64,000 nt of DNA from JASSUD01 sp031963445 (GTDB taxonomy: Bacteria; Pseudomonadota; Gammaproteobacteria; Burkholderiales; Burkholderiaceae), in contig JASSUH010000001.1 of assembly GCA_031963445.1 (NCBI GenBank), positions 2,418,001 through 2,482,000 of the forward strand, given 5' to 3'. The position numbers and the translations under genes were made by a program. The notes beneath the pieces are model-generated. The model was not told where the DNA came from, ran no database searches, and worked only from the letters and a program-made list of their open reading frames with translations. Shown piece after piece: positions 63,814-64,000 of the stretch (position 1 is its first letter; every line of letters begins with the position of its first letter).

Positions 63814-64000
63814 CTAAACTGTCAGGATTTCGCTCTCTTTGGTATGCATCAATTTGTCAATTTCAACGACGGACTTGTCAGTGAGTTTCTGCACTTCGTC
63901 CTGAGCGCGACGCTCATCGTCCTCTGAAATTTCTTTATCTTTCATTAATTTTTTTAGCTGATCATTTGCATCCCGCCGTAGACCGCGCACACCAATTTTT
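63814..64000 (-). CDS. frr: Ribosome recycling factor, C-terminal part
   Basis: Only the last 62 residues are in the window. They match the family end: GVRGLRRDANDQLKKLMKD, then acidic helix SEDDERRAQDEVQKLTDK, closing ESEILTV. The frame is open to the window edge. It separates ribosomes from mRNA after termination; frr-uppS order is conserved. Confidence 0.93.
   Translation of the reverse strand, partial: KIGVRGLRRDANDQLKKLMKDKEISEDDERRAQDEVQKLTDKSVVEIDKLMHTKESEILTV

Overview
The window looks like chromosomal DNA of a betaproteobacterium in the Burkholderiaceae, probably a host-associated one with a reduced or decaying genome. The reasons are the gene orders (leuA-pssA-psd-ilvC-ilvH-ilvB; frr-uppS-cdsA-dxr-rseP-bamA-skp-lpxD-fabZ-lpxA-lpxB-rnhB; recA-recX-sucC-sucD; iscRSUA-hscBA-fdx-iscX), a base composition visibly more AT-rich than free-living Burkholderia, eukaryote-like proteins (NACHT plus WD40, leucine-rich repeats, patatin), and a heavy load of short palindromic repeats. 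An endofungal lineage such as Mycoavidus or Glomeribacter would fit. That placement is inference; no rRNA gene is present.

Layout. 1-4.9 kb: M48 peptidase (cut by the window edge), a PglL/O-antigen-ligase type membrane protein, a type IV pilin and a TerC protein. 5.4-9.5 kb: sucD, sucC, recX, recA. 9.8-21.6 kb: an accessory block around a tRNA-Met gene, with a patatin-like phospholipase, two related coiled-coil proteins that each end in a copy of the same terminator, and a 1,814-residue NACHT NTPase carrying pentapeptide and 14 WD40-like repeats. 21.7-29 kb: purL, dgkA and an LTA-synthase-like sulfatase. 29.3-37.5 kb: a coiled-coil orphan, the whole ISC iron-sulfur operon with two IscR sites over its promoter, and an AT-rich orphan. 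37.7-45.3 kb: branched-chain amino acid and phosphatidylethanolamine synthesis, with a KGG stress-protein gene placed between ilvB and ilvH. 45.5-50.5 kb: ppsA with its divergent regulator ppsR, then a leucine-rich-repeat protein. 50.9-64 kb: the envelope operon for lipid A, the BAM core, undecaprenyl diphosphate, isoprenoids and CDP-diacylglycerol.

The most striking non-coding feature is two main families (plus a minor third) of roughly 45-220 bp palindromic elements filling the spaces between genes, including inside operons that are normally tight. Family A shares TA-flanked tips and a GTTGGGG/CCCCAAC core, but its arms come in four interchangeable types. Family B forms long hairpins whose two arms stay complementary although arm sequence differs between copies. 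In seven genes the stop codon lies in, or directly abuts, an element tip.

The candidate uncharacterised system is the 9.8-21 kb block together with scattered orphans at 29.4, 36.6 and 49.4 kb. They look like host-interaction or conflict proteins, but each main gene seems to be transcribed separately, so a joint function is not shown.
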